Positions 43,101 through 54,480 of a stretch of 64,000 nucleotides of DNA are shown one piece after another. The translations under genes and the position numbers were made by a program. The notes under the pieces were generated by a model. The model was not told where the DNA came from, did not search any database, and was given only the letters and a program-made list of their open reading frames with translations. The DNA lies in assembly GCF_043290135.1 (NCBI RefSeq), contig NC_134705.1, forward strand, positions 37,699,771 to 37,763,770, written 5' to 3'. Source of the stretch: Rhipicephalus microplus (lineage: Eukaryota > Arthropoda > Arachnida > Ixodida > Ixodidae). The first letter of the stretch is position 1. Every line of letters begins with the position of its first letter.

Positions 43101-43707
43101 ACCAACGTGCTATTCATGTAATCAAAGCAATTTTTTGTGAGCCGAATTCAATTTGGGAGCTGCAAGTATGCCTGCGTCGTAGTGTTTTCACACCGCAGAG
43201 TTGAAAATCAGTGAATTCGACTTCACAAGCTATTTAAAGTTTTGTTCAAAACCAAGAAAAAATGACACAGTCACAAATATTCATGTCGTGAAAACATTTA
43301 TTGAGCTGCTGCCATAGGCCCAATTATGTCGCCGTATTGGGGCAAAGAAACCAAATTTCACAGCCCTGTGACTTACGATGAGTGAGATAGAATAGCCAAA
43401 CTAAATGGTTCTTGCTTTTGAGTCAATTTAGACAAATGCATAAGGCACCTTGCGAGTTGTTTTGTTTTTGCATTTCGTATGGCATACATTGACAGTGACA
43501 CATTCGTGAAGACTTTCGCAGGTATAAAGTAATTATTGGTGGTTGGAACATAGTCGAAGAAACAGGAAAGAGCGCGAGACACAGGACAACAAACTGTGCC
43601 TGGTACATCTACTTCATTGTCGTGTGAGTTGCGCTGTTTTGTCTTTTCTTTGTTACTTCCATGGCATCTCAATGGTAGTAGTGCTAATCACAAAACAGGA
43701 AATGAAT

Positions 43708-43760
43708 GAATGCATGAATAAATAAATAAATAAACAAAAATAACATAAATAAATAAATCG
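43708..43760 (+). repeat. (AAAT)n/(AATG)n microsatellite
   Basis: GAATGAATGAATGC is followed by AATAAATAAATAAATAAAC and a second AAATAAATAAAT run. It may be a LINE tail, but no coding end is recognised beside it. Confidence 0.6.
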
Positions 43761-43865
43761 GCTGTATTTTCTTACGCATCACTTTATCGCAAGCCATTCC
43801 TTTTTTTTCCTCCTAGCATTCATTTTGTAAAACCTCGATTTCGTCTAACTTCAAGAAGTGGTAGG

Positions 43866-44160
43866 AGGAAGAAGAATAAACTTTATTATAAAAAACTCAG
43901 CAGGTTTAGGTGGCGGGGCCTTGGCCTCCTATAAGGGGACGTGAAGGAATTGCCTTGACGCCGCCTCATGGGCGTGCTGGGTCGCCCAGGTTTTGTCTTC
44001 AAGAGCGGAGCTTCGCAGAGCCTCATGGAGCTTCGACGAAGGTTTGTGGCGTTAGTGTGTCTGAACTGTGCCGGGTACTTTGACAGCATGTGCGGAAGCG
44101 TAGCCGGATGAGTAAAGGTTACGGAAATTTTCAGGATATGCGCGAGTGCCACTGAATCCT
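43866..44160 (-). mobile_element. Probable 3' end of a LINE
   Basis: On the minus strand the stretch ends AATAAAGTTTATTCTTCTTC, an AATAAA followed by a T-rich end. It carries a basic, Pro-rich 88-codon frame (44152-43886). GC-rich sequence ending in such a signal is common at tick LINE 3' ends. No reverse transcriptase is attached, so the family is unknown. Confidence 0.4.
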
Positions 44161-44629
44161 AAGTCAAAGCTTTTGGTTTCTGGTATTGAACTTGTTAAAG
44201 TAAATGCGCAGGATAGAAATCTTAATCAAATTCACCTAGAGCTAATGGCATATTTGTGTCTCCTGATCACCGCTTTGTTTACGTGCACACCACTTGGTTG
44301 TACAGGCGATGAACATTGAAATTCTCTGTCTGGATAGGTGATGAACATCTGTCGCCGAGCCAACGGTATTTTATTTGGCACGTTAGAAATGAATTTGTCC
44401 TCGCAACCGGCCTCCAGGCATGCCGCTGCTAATGGCAGCCACTTTAAGGAAGAAGAACAGCGCCTTGACTGACGCCGACATTGAATCCACCGAACTGTTT
44501 TCCGTGATGGGTTAGTCCCAGTTTACAGGCATAAAACTGATGAAGATCACTAAGTGCTTGACCAACTTCAGCCGCATCTACTCTGAAGCAGAACGTGACT
44601 TCCAATAACTATAGGCTATTAGTTGTTCC

Positions 44630-45680
44630 AGTCACGCTATCGGACAACCTGGGGAACTTCGATCGGAAGAACATCTCGCGAAAACTTAAGTTTTCAAGGC
44701 GAAGGAAATTAAAAATGTATGAGTCAACCCCTGCAAGAATGTCTTCTTCTTCTAAATAACACACCAGCCATCTATCCCCCCTGTGAACAGTATCAAAAAC
44801 CTGGATGCATGCAGCTAAATGATCATATTCCACTGAGCAAGGACATGTTGTTTGGTGTAATATACCGTGCTGACATCATTATTCCTTGGGATAATTTTCT
44901 GATACTGATCAGGGAAGCAAGTTATCATGCCAACATCGTCCGAGTATCACGCTTGAGCAAGTCCGATTGCGTTAAGAATGCCTTAAGTAGCGACAGTACC
45001 ATCCCCTATGAAAGTGTAAGACAATTTCGACAAGTGGTTCGTCCATATACACCGAAACCACTGCTATTTTACAAGTGTCAAAAAATGGGTAATGCGTGCG
45101 AAGTTTGCAAAAACGTGGTGCTTGTGCCCTGATGGGAAGAGCCCCACAGCCCAAGATCCTGCCAGCCAATCACCCTCAAATGTCCCAACTGACACGGTCC
45201 GCGTGAAGCTTCATAAAGAGGCTGTCTGGCAGTAAAGAAAACAGTGGAACTTCAAAAAACGAGAATAAATGGAACGTAATAAACGTGGTAAGGAATGGCT
45301 CCACAAAGAATACACAAAAAAGCCTCTGATAGTCTTAGAAAACGAGATGCTTTTCCGGCACTGAAGAAATCTAAGATTACTGCTGCCCAATCAGGACCAT
45401 CAACACGAAGTCATAATACAGCGGACCACCCGACCTTTTTCCCCACAGCTACCAACACTGCCTACTACCACTGCGTACCACCAGTGCTTCTGTATCACCG
45501 CCAGCTAACACCTTACATTCGGAGTGCGAAAACGACGCCGAGTGGAGGAAGGAGGGGGAGGATATCGAGTGCTCGCCTTTACCACAGCTGCGTGCCCACA
45601 AGGAGAAGACACAACGTCTCTGAGACGAAGACCTACGTACCATTCCTAGGTTGTGGTCATTCATAAGCACAATTCTCACA
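44630..45680 (+). pseudogene. I-like LINE ORF1 (gag-like) with decayed zinc knuckle
   Basis: The plus frame 44719-45132 reads FGVIYRADIIIPWDNFLILI, VVRPYTPKPLLFYKCQKMGN and ACEVCKN. In ORF1 proteins of I-like LINEs, RPFxPKPxxCxxCQ is followed by xxGHxxxxC, a CCHC knuckle that binds RNA. Here the first Cys is replaced (FYKC) and the His is Asn (MGNACEVC), so the knuckle is damaged. After a stop, EEPHSP and LKCPN look like relics of the second and third knuckles. The frame 45295-45666 (basic, Ser/Thr rich) may be the C-terminal tail. Host genes of this composition are unlikely. Confidence 0.6.
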
Positions 45681-45689
45681 CTCCTCACT

Positions 45690-46227
45690 GGTTTGACATC
45701 ATCAGCTTAAAGCGCACTACAAGATCTGGATACGTCGAAGCCAGTCCTTGCAAGCGTTATGGAGCATAATGACTCGCAAGACAGTCGAAGTCCACCCATA
45801 TTCTGTCATGGTTCATAGCTTTACGAATATGCGGGCACGCACGCTACACGCTGCTCGTCGTGCTACCGTTATGCTTCACCTTTCTATTCTTTAATTTTTT
45901 CTTCCCCTCTTCCCACTCTCTTGTGAAGTGTAGCAAACCTGGTTAACCTCGCTGTCTTTCTTTTTCTTTCTCTCTCTAGAATGTACTCATTATTGTGGCT
46001 TTGAAAGAGAAAGAACACGACCGTGAATGAACTACAGATGGCGCTCAAAACTGACACAGTTTGTTTGCCTCAATTGTTCGTTTATTTTTTAAGATAATAG
46101 TATGTAGACACCCTTTGTCTGGGTATAACCACATATACAAAGCTTTCCCGCTAGATTTCCTTTAAATTTTTACCTAATATCCCTCTAGTGGATGTTAAAT
46201 GGGGGGTGTATGTAGAGAAAACATACA
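45690..46227. other. No recognisable gene
   Basis: A pyrimidine-rich stretch (TTTCTTTTTCTTTCTCTCTC, about 45957-45976) and AT-rich sequence; no open frame of note. Confidence 0.4.
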
Positions 46228-46229
46228 AA

Positions 46230-46238
46230 ATTGCAACC

Positions 46239-46280
<42 letters not shown>
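46230..46280. repeat. (TA)n microsatellite
   Basis: About 25 TA dinucleotides without interruption. It lies just beyond the 3' end of the minus-strand LINE H. Confidence 0.95.
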
Positions 46281-46283
<3 letters not shown>

Positions 46284-46394
46284 CCAAAGTAATGTGCAAC
46301 ATTTTCGAAGAATAAGGTCGGGCAGGTGGTGGCGGCAACTATGTGGGAAAGGTCCCTTTATAATGGTGACTTGCAAGGAATGACCATCGCGATA

Positions 46395-48158
46395 TTATGT
46401 GTGGGCTGGCAGGGTGATAAAGTCTGGATAGTCACGTGAGCATAGAACTTCTGGAACGGAGCTAGAGTGACAATGCGCCGACGAAGTGCAAGAGTTGATA
46501 AAGAAGATTCTTCTCTCAATGTTGGCACACTGATATGATACGAGTAGAATGAAGGAATAAATTGTACGGCACGGTTCCACAGTGCCTCAAGCGAATTTGT
46601 TAGATAAACCTGATACGGGCTCCCAATGGCAGCGGCATAGTCATGCTCATTATTGATTTGTAGGCAAGACGTATTAGATCTTTGGGACCATGACGCAAAT
46701 GACTATTTAGAAATCCGAGCGATTTTTCAGCTCCCGCTATTATGCTAGCGACATGCAGACCCCACAATTGATCATAGGACAATGGTACACCCAGCTACTT
46801 ATATGACTCGACCTGGTCTAAGTCTACGTTACCGACTCCGTAAGGAAGAGTTGAAGTAATTTGACAACATGAGAAATACCATGATGAGCATTTATATTGC
46901 TGGGTTAAGTTTCATGAGCCACTGGCCACACCATGCTTTAAGAAAGTTAAGATTATGTTGAAATGCTTGCTGTTTGTTCAGATGGGTTAGTAATAGCACA
47001 ATGAATGACACAGTCATCCGTGAACATGAGACCCTTACAAGAAATGTGTGAACGTAAAACATTAAAGTATATTACTTACTATATAGGGCTAAAACCAAAC
47101 CTTGGGGAACACCTGAGGATACTGTAGGAGGGTTAGAAACACACTCATTGGCAAAAACTGACTTGAACGCTCCCTCAGAAAAGTCGCGATTCAATACAGA
47201 ACACAAGAGCTTGAAAGTTTAAAAATAAGGAGCTTATGAGACATTATACGAAACGCTTTCGCGAAATCTGAAAAGATAGCATCAACTTGTTCGTTACAGT
47301 CTAAGTCTCAGTGTAGATCATGAATGAATAGCCAAGTTTCAAAAAACACACTGTTGCGAAAAGCATGCTGCGAAGGACTAAAAAATCATTTAAATCAAGA
47401 AAGGTCATGATTTTTTAATAAATGACATGTTCTATGATTTAACATGGCATACTTGTTAACGATAATAGACAAAAATTTAATAATGACTGCTTACTGCCGG
47501 ACCTATGGATGGGAACGACCTTTCCCACTTTCCAGTGTTAGGGTAAGTGACTTGTAGGGAGGGACTGGAAAAACATGACACAAGAAAGCAGCCGAGACGC
47601 TCTTGGTATTTAGTAAAAACTTGGAATAGATTCCTGAAAACCAGCTGATGACGACAAGTTTAGATTATCTATACAATATATTATGTCATCAGTAGAAAAA
47701 ACATTGTCAGGCAATGGCAGTTTCCTGGTAAAGCACTTTGATATTAGTGTGATTAGAGGCATGGCATGATCATTAGTAAATACACTTGCGAAGGTGGGGT
47801 GAAATTCGTCTGCACATTCCTCTATACTTATAACATCAATGTTGTAAATAGATAGTGTTATCGCATGTTTGTGTTCAGGGTTAATCACTCGTCAAAATTG
47901 TTTTCGATTTTGTGTTAGCAAACAGGGAAGGTAATCGTGAGGAAACTTGTACTTAGCACTCTGTATTTCCGCGAAGTATTTGTTTTCAGCTGCGTAGTAC
48001 ATATTGCACAGCAACGACTTGTTGCTCGGTTTAGCAGCTCGAAAGTATCTAGTTTTCTTATTTTCTAGTTGCTATAAAGATTTTTTGAACCAAAGTTTGT
48101 TATATCAGCGCAGAAAGTACATCCCGGAATATGCTTATCACTTAGTTCTAGTACTGTG
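46395..48158 (-). pseudogene. LINE H linker and reverse transcriptase, decayed
   Basis: The frame 47888-47610 reads EECADEFHPTFASVFTNDHA and FSTDDIIYCIDNLNLSSSAG, equivalent to the start of the reverse transcriptase in LINE C (DDLCANIFNTAFSSVFTKES and LIDKVKLSSSSG). Around 46920 the plus strand carries a match to LINE C at 35760 (ATGAGCCA...CACACCAT). The frame 46782-46600 reads SLGFLNSHLRHGPKDLIRLA, equivalent to the thumb block LGFLKRHLHLAPQ. Catalytic blocks are too broken to read safely. Confidence 0.65.
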
Positions 48159-48284
48159 TGTATCAGATTGATTGCACAAGTGCGTCGGCGCCTCGGCAAG
48201 CAGTGACGTTTATTATCAGCGGCATGATTTTATACCGTTGTGGCATGTACAATGTAGCCCGCTTGCTTTGATCCATAGGTTACA
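48159..48284 (-). repeat. 3' LTR of third gypsy
   Basis: It runs from TGTATCAGATTGATTGCAC to CATAGGTTACA and matches 52657-52782 in length and over most positions. Confidence 0.85.
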
Positions 48285-48434
48285 TGTGTTTTTTTACAAA
48301 CAGAATTATTGTTATTTACAAATAAACAAAACATAGGCTCTAACAGGTTATTTGATTTGTCGAAAGTGTTGATCCTAGTTCAGACGGCAAGGCTGTCGTC
48401 TCTCCCTTGTTGACCTGTGGACAATGGGGCTTGA

Positions 48435-48481
48435 AGGGCCACGGACAGCCTGCTCGTCCGGAGCAGGCTGTCCGTGGCCCT
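48435..48481. repeat. Perfect 21-bp inverted repeat with 5-base loop
   Basis: Arms AGGGCCACGGACAGCCTGCT+C (48435-48455) and their exact complement (48461-48481) are separated by GTCCG. It lies between the integrase relic and the 3' LTR of the third gypsy. It could fold as a strong hairpin in RNA or DNA. It is unlike the surrounding decayed sequence in having no mismatch. Confidence 0.9.
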
Positions 48482-48929
48482 CCGAGTTTACCTCCGTATT
48501 CACAAAGGCTTCTCGACTCGACTAGCACCCTTCATTTGACAAAAATGACCGTTCCGTAACCATGCGGCTGAAAATGACGCTGCGCTACTCAGGAATCGCA
48601 GAAGATTATTGCTCATATGCAGTGACCTGCTGTGTTTGAAGACGGCGCTCCCATCGGCTTTCTCAAGTGAAGGTGAAGCGTTGAGTGAAGGGACGTTTTA
48701 GAATTCAGGGGTGAGGCTGTGCCGAAAGCGTTCCTGGAGTCATTTCCTCCCTTCTGCGCGATGAGCTGTTGTGTTCAAAGGGCGGACCTCCACTAGTATC
48801 ACATCATTACCCTGTCACGCGCACAGATGTCTCGCTCTTTTCTGCCAACACGAGTAGACGTGTTTCGCTGCTTTCCGATGGCGCTCTTCACAAGCTGGCA
48901 CTCTTTTCTGGTGAGCACTCAGTTGTCAC

Positions 48930-50200
48930 ACTGCTTTCAAATGAAAAGTGCACCAGAGACGTCTTCTGCTCGTTGAAAGGTTCAGCTGTTCGCCTGAGGT
49001 CTCGGCGGTTTTTTCGCAGTAGTCTTTTCTCTGTTCTGTGCGAACCAAGTAAGAACGTGGACGCACTGTCTTAAGCACCTTCACTTTCAAGCGCCAAGAG
49101 TTATGGTTCATAACTCTGAAAATGTCTTCTTGTTGAAGTAGCGGTAGCCGCGTGCCCTTTTCAATGTTTTGTCTGTGCTTCATGGGCTGCGACTCTGTAG
49201 AATATTGAAACGCTGGGGTAGTGTACGAGGGTTTAGGTACATGAACAGCTGTGCTGGTGACCTGCCGTCTTGAAGTGGCGATGTTCTGTAGTTTATCTGC
49301 CCCATCCAGAAGTCACTTGCTGCACCTTCTTTTTTCAACAACCTTTTGATGATCTGGACTCCTCTCGCTGCAAGGCCATTTGATCTAGGAAAATGGGGAC
49401 AGGAAATATCATGTTAAAAGTCAAATAAAACATTTTGAACTTCTTCGGGGTAAATTATGGCCCTCCGCCCGTGCAAAGCTATTTGGGTATGCCGTATCGA
49501 GCAAAGATACACGATAACTTTTTTATTACTGCTCTTGCAGTAGTTTCTTGGAGTTCCTCAAAGTCCGGAAAATTTGAGTAGAAGTCATACACAACGATGT
49601 AATGTTTTTCGGTATATTCAAACAAGTCTGCTCCCACTCGGTGCCATGGATGATCAAGTGTATCCCGCAAAAGCAATGGTTCATCGGCTTGTCTGTACGC
49701 GTGCAACTGACAGGAAGGACACGCTCTATCAAATCAATTATGTCAATGTTTATTCTAGGCCAGTACATGAGGTGTCATGCTCGGGCGTTGCACTTGGCAA
49801 TGCCAAAATGACCACGGTGGAGGCGCTCTAGCATTTGTTTGCGCATAAAAGTGGGAATTAGAACTTTAGTTTCCTTAAGCAGTACGCTCCTGACAACTTA
49901 TAGCTCACTTAGGCACCTTTTGAGCTCACCTTCAATGGGCTGCGAAGCTTGCAGCCTTTTTATCACAATCTGCAGTTCAGGGTCTGCTTCGAAAGCCTCA
50001 GCTAGTTGTGCTATTGTTTTGAGCTGACTTGATCAGACAAGATGCTTATAGCATGAATTTCAACGTCCTCAGAGAAATCACCCGGCAATGTTGCCCTTGA
50101 ATGCGCGAAAGCATTTCTGCTATTATTAGCTTATTCCCAGGAACGTGCTGCAACAGATCGTCGCACTTTAACATGCGCAAGAAAAGTCTTTGCAGTCTTG
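48930..50200 (-). pseudogene. Third gypsy linker and integrase
   Basis: From right to left on the minus strand: linker and H2C2 region around 49770-50200 with breaks, then the frame 49706-49479 reading DHPWHRVGADLFEYTEKHYI, VVYDFYSNFPDFEEL and IKKLSCIFARYGIPK, the integrase core start with its first Asp. Decayed core follows in mixed frames down to about 49250. The C-terminal region is recognisable at 49183-48926: VKVLKTVRPRSYLVRTE and RKDYCEKTAE, matching the chromodomain-less Mag-type tail (PRSYLVxTExG). Many shifts are present. Confidence 0.75.
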
Positions 50201-51420
50201 GCGGTATATCATCAAGCCCCGCTTTTTTTAGAAACGGCTAGCAAAGGACTGTGATTGGTTTCTATGACTATATGGTTGCCCACGATAAATTTACTGAACT
50301 TTTCACACCCTAAAACGACGCCCAGGACCTCCTTTTCTATCTGCCGTACCTACGCTTCGTGTCTGTTAACATTTTGGAAGCATAGCCAATCGGACGCCAT
50401 TCTTCCCTTCCTTTTGCAACAATGCAGCTCATACAGCGAAAGCCGATGCGTCGGCAGATAGCTTTGTGGAGAGTGAAGCATCATAAATTGCAAGAACAGC
50501 GGCTTTTGTAAGCATGTCGCGTGCGACATTCCATTCTTTGTCATGCTCGTCTGTCCATTCAAAAATGACATCATCTCGCAGCAAGGAACGCAGTGCTTTG
50601 GTGCGATTAGCCAAGCTCGGCAGCTACCTAGAAAAGTAGTTCGCAGCGCCTAAAAATGTTTGCAGATCCCTTTTCGTGGACGGTGTCGGGCACGCCACTA
50701 TGCATATCACTAGGCTGTCGTTTGGCTCGATTACAACAGAGCTGATTTTATCACCCAAGAAGTATATCTGTGACGTCGCTATCGTGCACTTATTCCAGTG
50801 AAAGGTTAAGCCTGCGGCTCGTGCAGCGTTCAAAGTGCTATACAGCCTCTTGGTATGCTCTTCTAGCATGGCTCCCCAAATTATAATATCATCCACGTAC
50901 ACTCGCACGCCAGGAAGACTCAAGTATTTCTATCATCGCCCTCTGAAAAACTTCCGGTGCCGAAACTCTCCCAAATGGCAGCCGTAGAAAGCAGTAACGC
51001 CCAGAAGGGCTGCTGAATGTGCAAATTCGGGAAGTTTTTTTTCATCGAACGGGATTTGATGAAATACGCTATTTGCATCCAGCTTGCTAAAATATTTCGC
51101 GCCTGCAGGCTCGCTCTTCCTCTATCTCTTCTCTTCGTGGCAGTTGGAAGTGCTCCATTTTTATCGCCCGATTCAAGTTGCGGGGTTCCATGAAATTACG
51201 CAATATGCTGTTTTTTTTTAACCGACAACTACCTATTTGCTCACCCAGTCGGATGGTTCTTTAGCTTTCGTGATACCAGCTGCTTCAAGGTGGGTCAGCT
51301 CTTCCTTGAGTTGGGGCCATAATGAAAGGGGAACCCTCCTCGCGGGCTCCGCCACTGGCCCGGCGTCGTCCTTCAAGGTCACTCTGTATTACCGCTGCAG
51401 CTGGCCGATACCTGTGATAA
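50200..51420 (-). pseudogene. Third gypsy reverse transcriptase and RNase H
   Basis: The reverse transcriptase N-terminal half (about 51420-50930) is broken. The frame 50923-50624 starts with SLPGVRVYVDDIIIWGAM (intact YVDD, about 50888-50899), then EEHTKRLYSTLNAARAAGLT, FHWNKCTIATSQIYFLGDKI and TPSTKRDLQTFLGAANYFSR. RNase H follows (50614-50200): RDDVIFEWTDEHDKEWN, DASAF after a shift, KFSKFIVGNH and the late block QHVPGNKLIIAEMLSR. Sequence and order are normal for gypsy. Confidence 0.8.
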
Positions 51421-52080
51421 AATCTTTAAACTGGGTTTGTATGGGTTTAAACACGTTGCTCTCACTTTTGACGTCGTCAACGTGGTCAACATTCACCAAA
51501 CCGAACTGCTCACTGGCATCAAGCCCCAGTATAGCCTGCCTGCCTTTCTTTACGACAAAGAAACCAACTGGGTGACTCTGTGGTCCTAGTTGAACAAGCA
51601 GCCGCGCATTTCCCAAGGGTTTGATTTCGCTTCCTTCGTAGCTGTGCAGAATGGCTTTTGTTGGTAGTGGAGGCTCTCAAGAATGCAATGTCTCGAATAT
51701 ACCAAGGGGAATTAGGTTGGCTTAAGCACCCGTGTCAACTTTCAGCTTTACGTCACGGCCAAGTATGCGAGTGGCAACCAGCCCGTCTCGCTTTCAATTT
51801 GTCTTTCTGCTGCTGCCAGCCGTGAAAATTTCGAGCACGTCGAAATCGCTATCGCTTTCCTGCTTTTCATCCCTTCGCTGGCCAACGTTATCTGCCTTTG
51901 GCGGTTTAGTTCTGCAGCACACAGCGAAGTGGTTTCGTTTGTTGCATATTGTGCAGATTTAACCATAAGCAGCGCATTGCCTAGCCTTGTGCACTCTGTC
52001 ACAAAAGCCGCATTTGCTTCTGCTTTGATGCCTATACTGAAATTCGTCCTTGTGTTTTACGGCGGCAACACTTTTTTCCT
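51389..52080 (-). pseudogene. Third gypsy zinc knuckles and protease
   Basis: At about 52000-51930 the minus strand reads CGFCDRVHKARQC and, after a stop, CTICNKRNHFAVC, two knuckles of the gag end that bind RNA. At about 51780-51715 it reads RDVKLKVDTGA followed directly by a TAA and then NLIPL, the aspartic-protease active site with the codon after DTGA changed to a stop. The frame 51616-51389 continues with HPVGFFVVKKGRQAILGLDA, the second half of the protease (ILGLDA is the late family block). Confidence 0.75.
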
Positions 52081-52110
52081 TGTCCCATATTTTCTGCGTG
52101 CAACTGTAAC

Positions 52111-52625
52111 TTATGCTTTTGCTCCCTCTACGGCCATCTCGAGGGTCAAGTCTTTCTTGGCTAACAGCTTTTCCCACAGACACTTGCTTGTGGTACCAAA
52201 AACTATTTGGTCTCGTAGCATGGACGCACGCAGTATGCCAAAATTACAGCGCCTAACTTTCAACTGCAAGTCTCTGTAGAATTGCTCAAATGGCTCGCCA
52301 TCCACTTGCACTCTGCTGCAAAACACGTACCTCTCATATGTCTCGTAGGTTTGGGGCAGACAGTGGGCTTCAAAGGCTTTCACCAGTTTGTCGTCGACTT
52401 TGTCTTTTTCACTGATACTCAAGGTGTTGAACACATCGATAGCCTCTTGTCCAGCAAGATGTATGAAGATAGCCGCTTTCTGTGCCTTTGTGCGTGGTTT
52501 ATGTTGCTCGGTGACGGCAAAGTAGAGCTGTATACGCTGCTTGAACTTCAACTAATTGTCAGGAACGTTCTCACCAAGCCGCAGTGGTTCCAGAGCGGAA
52601 GCTCAGCCATTGCTTTCTAAAAGGG
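52111..52625 (-). pseudogene. Third gypsy gag
   Basis: The frame 52551-52111 is uninterrupted for 146 codons: MKFKQRIQLYFAVTE, KAQKAAIFIHLAGQEAIDVF, CLPQTYETYERYVFCSR, GEPFEQFYRDLQLKVRRCNF and MLRDQIVFGTTSKCLWEKLL. This is the capsid region of a Mag/gypsy gag protein. Upstream sequence (to about 52625) reads the probable N terminus, MAELPLWNHCGL in another frame, close behind the 5' LTR. The zinc-knuckle part follows downstream across a break. Confidence 0.8.
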
Positions 52626-52656
52626 CGTCGACGTGGCCGGCCCACTTCTGACACCA

Positions 52657-52782
52657 TGTATGAGATTGATTGCACACGTGCGTCGGCGTCTCGGCAACCA
52701 GTGACGTTTATTATCAGCAGCATGCTTTTATACCGTCGGTGCATGTACAATGTTGCCCGCTTGCTTTGATACATATGTTACA
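52657..52782 (-). repeat. 5' LTR of third gypsy
   Basis: It runs from TGTATGAGATTGATTGCAC to CATATGTTACA and is the direct repeat of 48159-48284, with roughly a dozen differences. Confidence 0.85.
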
Positions 52783-52799
52783 AAGTGCCCTTGAAAAGT

Positions 52800-53633
52800 A
52801 ATCAATTTTCTTGTACTGCATGAGTACGAAATTGCATCTCAAATACCGAAAAATTGGGCTAGTTCGCTGTCGATAGCTTCAGAATTGGCCTTTTCATAAA
52901 GTCGAATTGCATTCCTATAGGTATCTTATACTAGTGTGGCGAAAGTAAAGGTGGTATGAAAACCTTGTGATCGCTGATTTCCTTTAGTATGCTATAGATG
53001 TCATACAGTCTGGGTGGTTAGTTAATATTAAGTCTAGTATGTTTGAAGAGCTCGTGCGACAGATGTTGGTTCAGTTATCAACAGTGAGAGGTTGGAGTTG
53101 AGACAAACATCAACACAATTAGTTGCTTCAGGGCTACTTGTCAGAGTTGTATGTTTATGCCAGTCAATTTGAGGATAATTTAAATCACCGAAAAGAACGA
53201 TGTCTTAGAATGTTGTTCAGCGCAGTGCGGGGAAGTGGGGTAACTTTGGGGTGGCCTACAGTAGACACCTAAAAGTATGGTTCAAGTTACCCCACAGCAG
53301 ATGACCCATAATATTTCAATGTCTAAATCGATGTGCAATGATAAAGATGATAGTTACTGATTTACCGCTACAGGGACTCCCCTCCCCGTTCATTTTTGCG
53401 ATAAAACTACAGTTAGACAGGTCGGCAAGAACTTCAGCGTCACGGGTGTTGCTACTTAGCCATGTTTCAGTTAGCACGAGTGCATTGCTGGTAGATAATA
53501 AGACAACGTTTGACAAAAGTTGACGTTTCGGCAAGAAGCTGTAAATATTGGTTAAGATTACAGACAATATAGGGTTAGCTCGAGAAAATTTTCTGTGATT
53601 AGTTTTCTTCTCTCTACAGCCTGGTGATTGCAA
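52800..53633 (-). pseudogene. LINE H endonuclease
   Basis: The frame 53633-53316 reads ILSVILTNIYSFLPKRQLLS, NALVLTETWLSSNTRDAEVL (catalytic Glu in TETWL) and FIAKMNGEGS, the N-terminal half of an APE endonuclease. Farther left the minus strand gives IVLFGDLNYPQIDW (about 53200-53160) and, with breaks, VDVCLNSNLSLLITEPT. The gene then runs into the gypsy insertion at 52782. The start overlaps the end of ORF1. Confidence 0.75.
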
Positions 53634-54300
53634 CTGTAATTGTGTGACCGTTTGTGGTACTTTGTTGTGAGCATATCAATTTAGGCCAGAAAAAATTTTT
53701 TTCACAAAGAGAAAAGTGAGCAAATTTAGCTTTGGAAAAATCAAGCAAATGCTTACGAGCGTTTCTTACAGAGGGGGGAAAGTTTTGTGCAATACTGTAA
53801 TTAGTTCCCTTTAGTTCTCGGACATTCAAAAAACAGCTTCTTTGGTCTTGTAAAAGCAAAATACAATGATATTGGGGTGACCACGTTCGGTAGAGTTGAT
53901 TGCCTAGGCGATGAACCTTTTTGATATTTTGTTAATTTAATGCTAAGCCAAGTTGGTAACGACCGTGCTGTATGTTGCTTCGCTTTCGGTATAAGTTTTG
54001 ATTTACTTGGCTTGGGTAGGCCATAAGAGACACACTTATTTCGCCGTAATCAATTTTCGGCATCGTCGACACGCGCCTCGAGATCATATATTGGATGGCG
54101 GGTCTGGTTGATATTGGACTTAATGCTGTCTATTTTTGTGCGAAGCAAAACAAGACTCTGACATTGCTTCTCAACATCAATAGTTTGTGGGCTCAACTGG
54201 GCTACAGTTTGACTTGTGGTTAGAAATTCATTTTTGAAGTCACTCACTTATGAAATCAGTTTCGACTGAGCAGCTGATGTTTTATGTAACTCTTCGACTA
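53614..54300 (-). pseudogene. LINE H ORF1
   Basis: The frame 54247-54050 (MSDFKNEFLTTSQTVAQLSP and IDSIKSNINQTRHPIYDLEA) is a heptad-like, charged N-terminal region as in other CR1 ORF1 proteins. The frame 53859-53614 holds the C-terminal region: CFLNVRELKGTNYSIAQNFP and VRNARKHLLDFSKAKFAHFS. The middle RNA-binding region is broken. It lies between the decayed 2A motif and the endonuclease. Confidence 0.65.
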
Positions 54301-54313
54301 TAGCAGCTGAGTT

Positions 54314-54340
54314 AGGAACCAGATTTGCCTCAGTGTCGCC
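54314..54340 (-). other. Decayed 2A-like motif of LINE H
   Basis: The minus-strand codons read GDTEANLVP, in the same relative place (just upstream of the ORF1 coiled-coil region) as GDVEANPGP in the LINE at 10871-15560. The final NPGP has become NLVP, which should abolish ribosome skipping. A stop codon (TAA) lies two codons before the G; LSLLM precedes that. Confidence 0.6.
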
Positions 54341-54480
54341 AGATTACATGAGCAAGGAAAGAATGACGTCAATACACTCAACAAGGATAAAGTAGAAGCA
54401 TTGGGGGCTCGGCAGCTGCAGCAAAAAAATACTTGATGTCTTCGAGAACGGAGAATACATATTACAAAGCAAAAAGGCAC

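Larger units (their letters stand above)
48159..52782 (-). mobile_element. Third gypsy retrotransposon (Mag-like) with 126-bp LTRs
   Basis: Two 126-bp direct repeats, each starting TGTAT and ending GTTACA, bound a 4.6-kb minus-strand element with gag, zinc knuckles, protease, reverse transcriptase, RNase H and integrase in standard order. The flanks (CTGTG on the left, AAGTG on the right) do not give a clean target duplication. The element interrupts LINE H between endonuclease and reverse transcriptase. The short LTRs and the reading style of Pol resemble Mag-type gypsy elements; this clade call is tentative. Confidence 0.85.
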
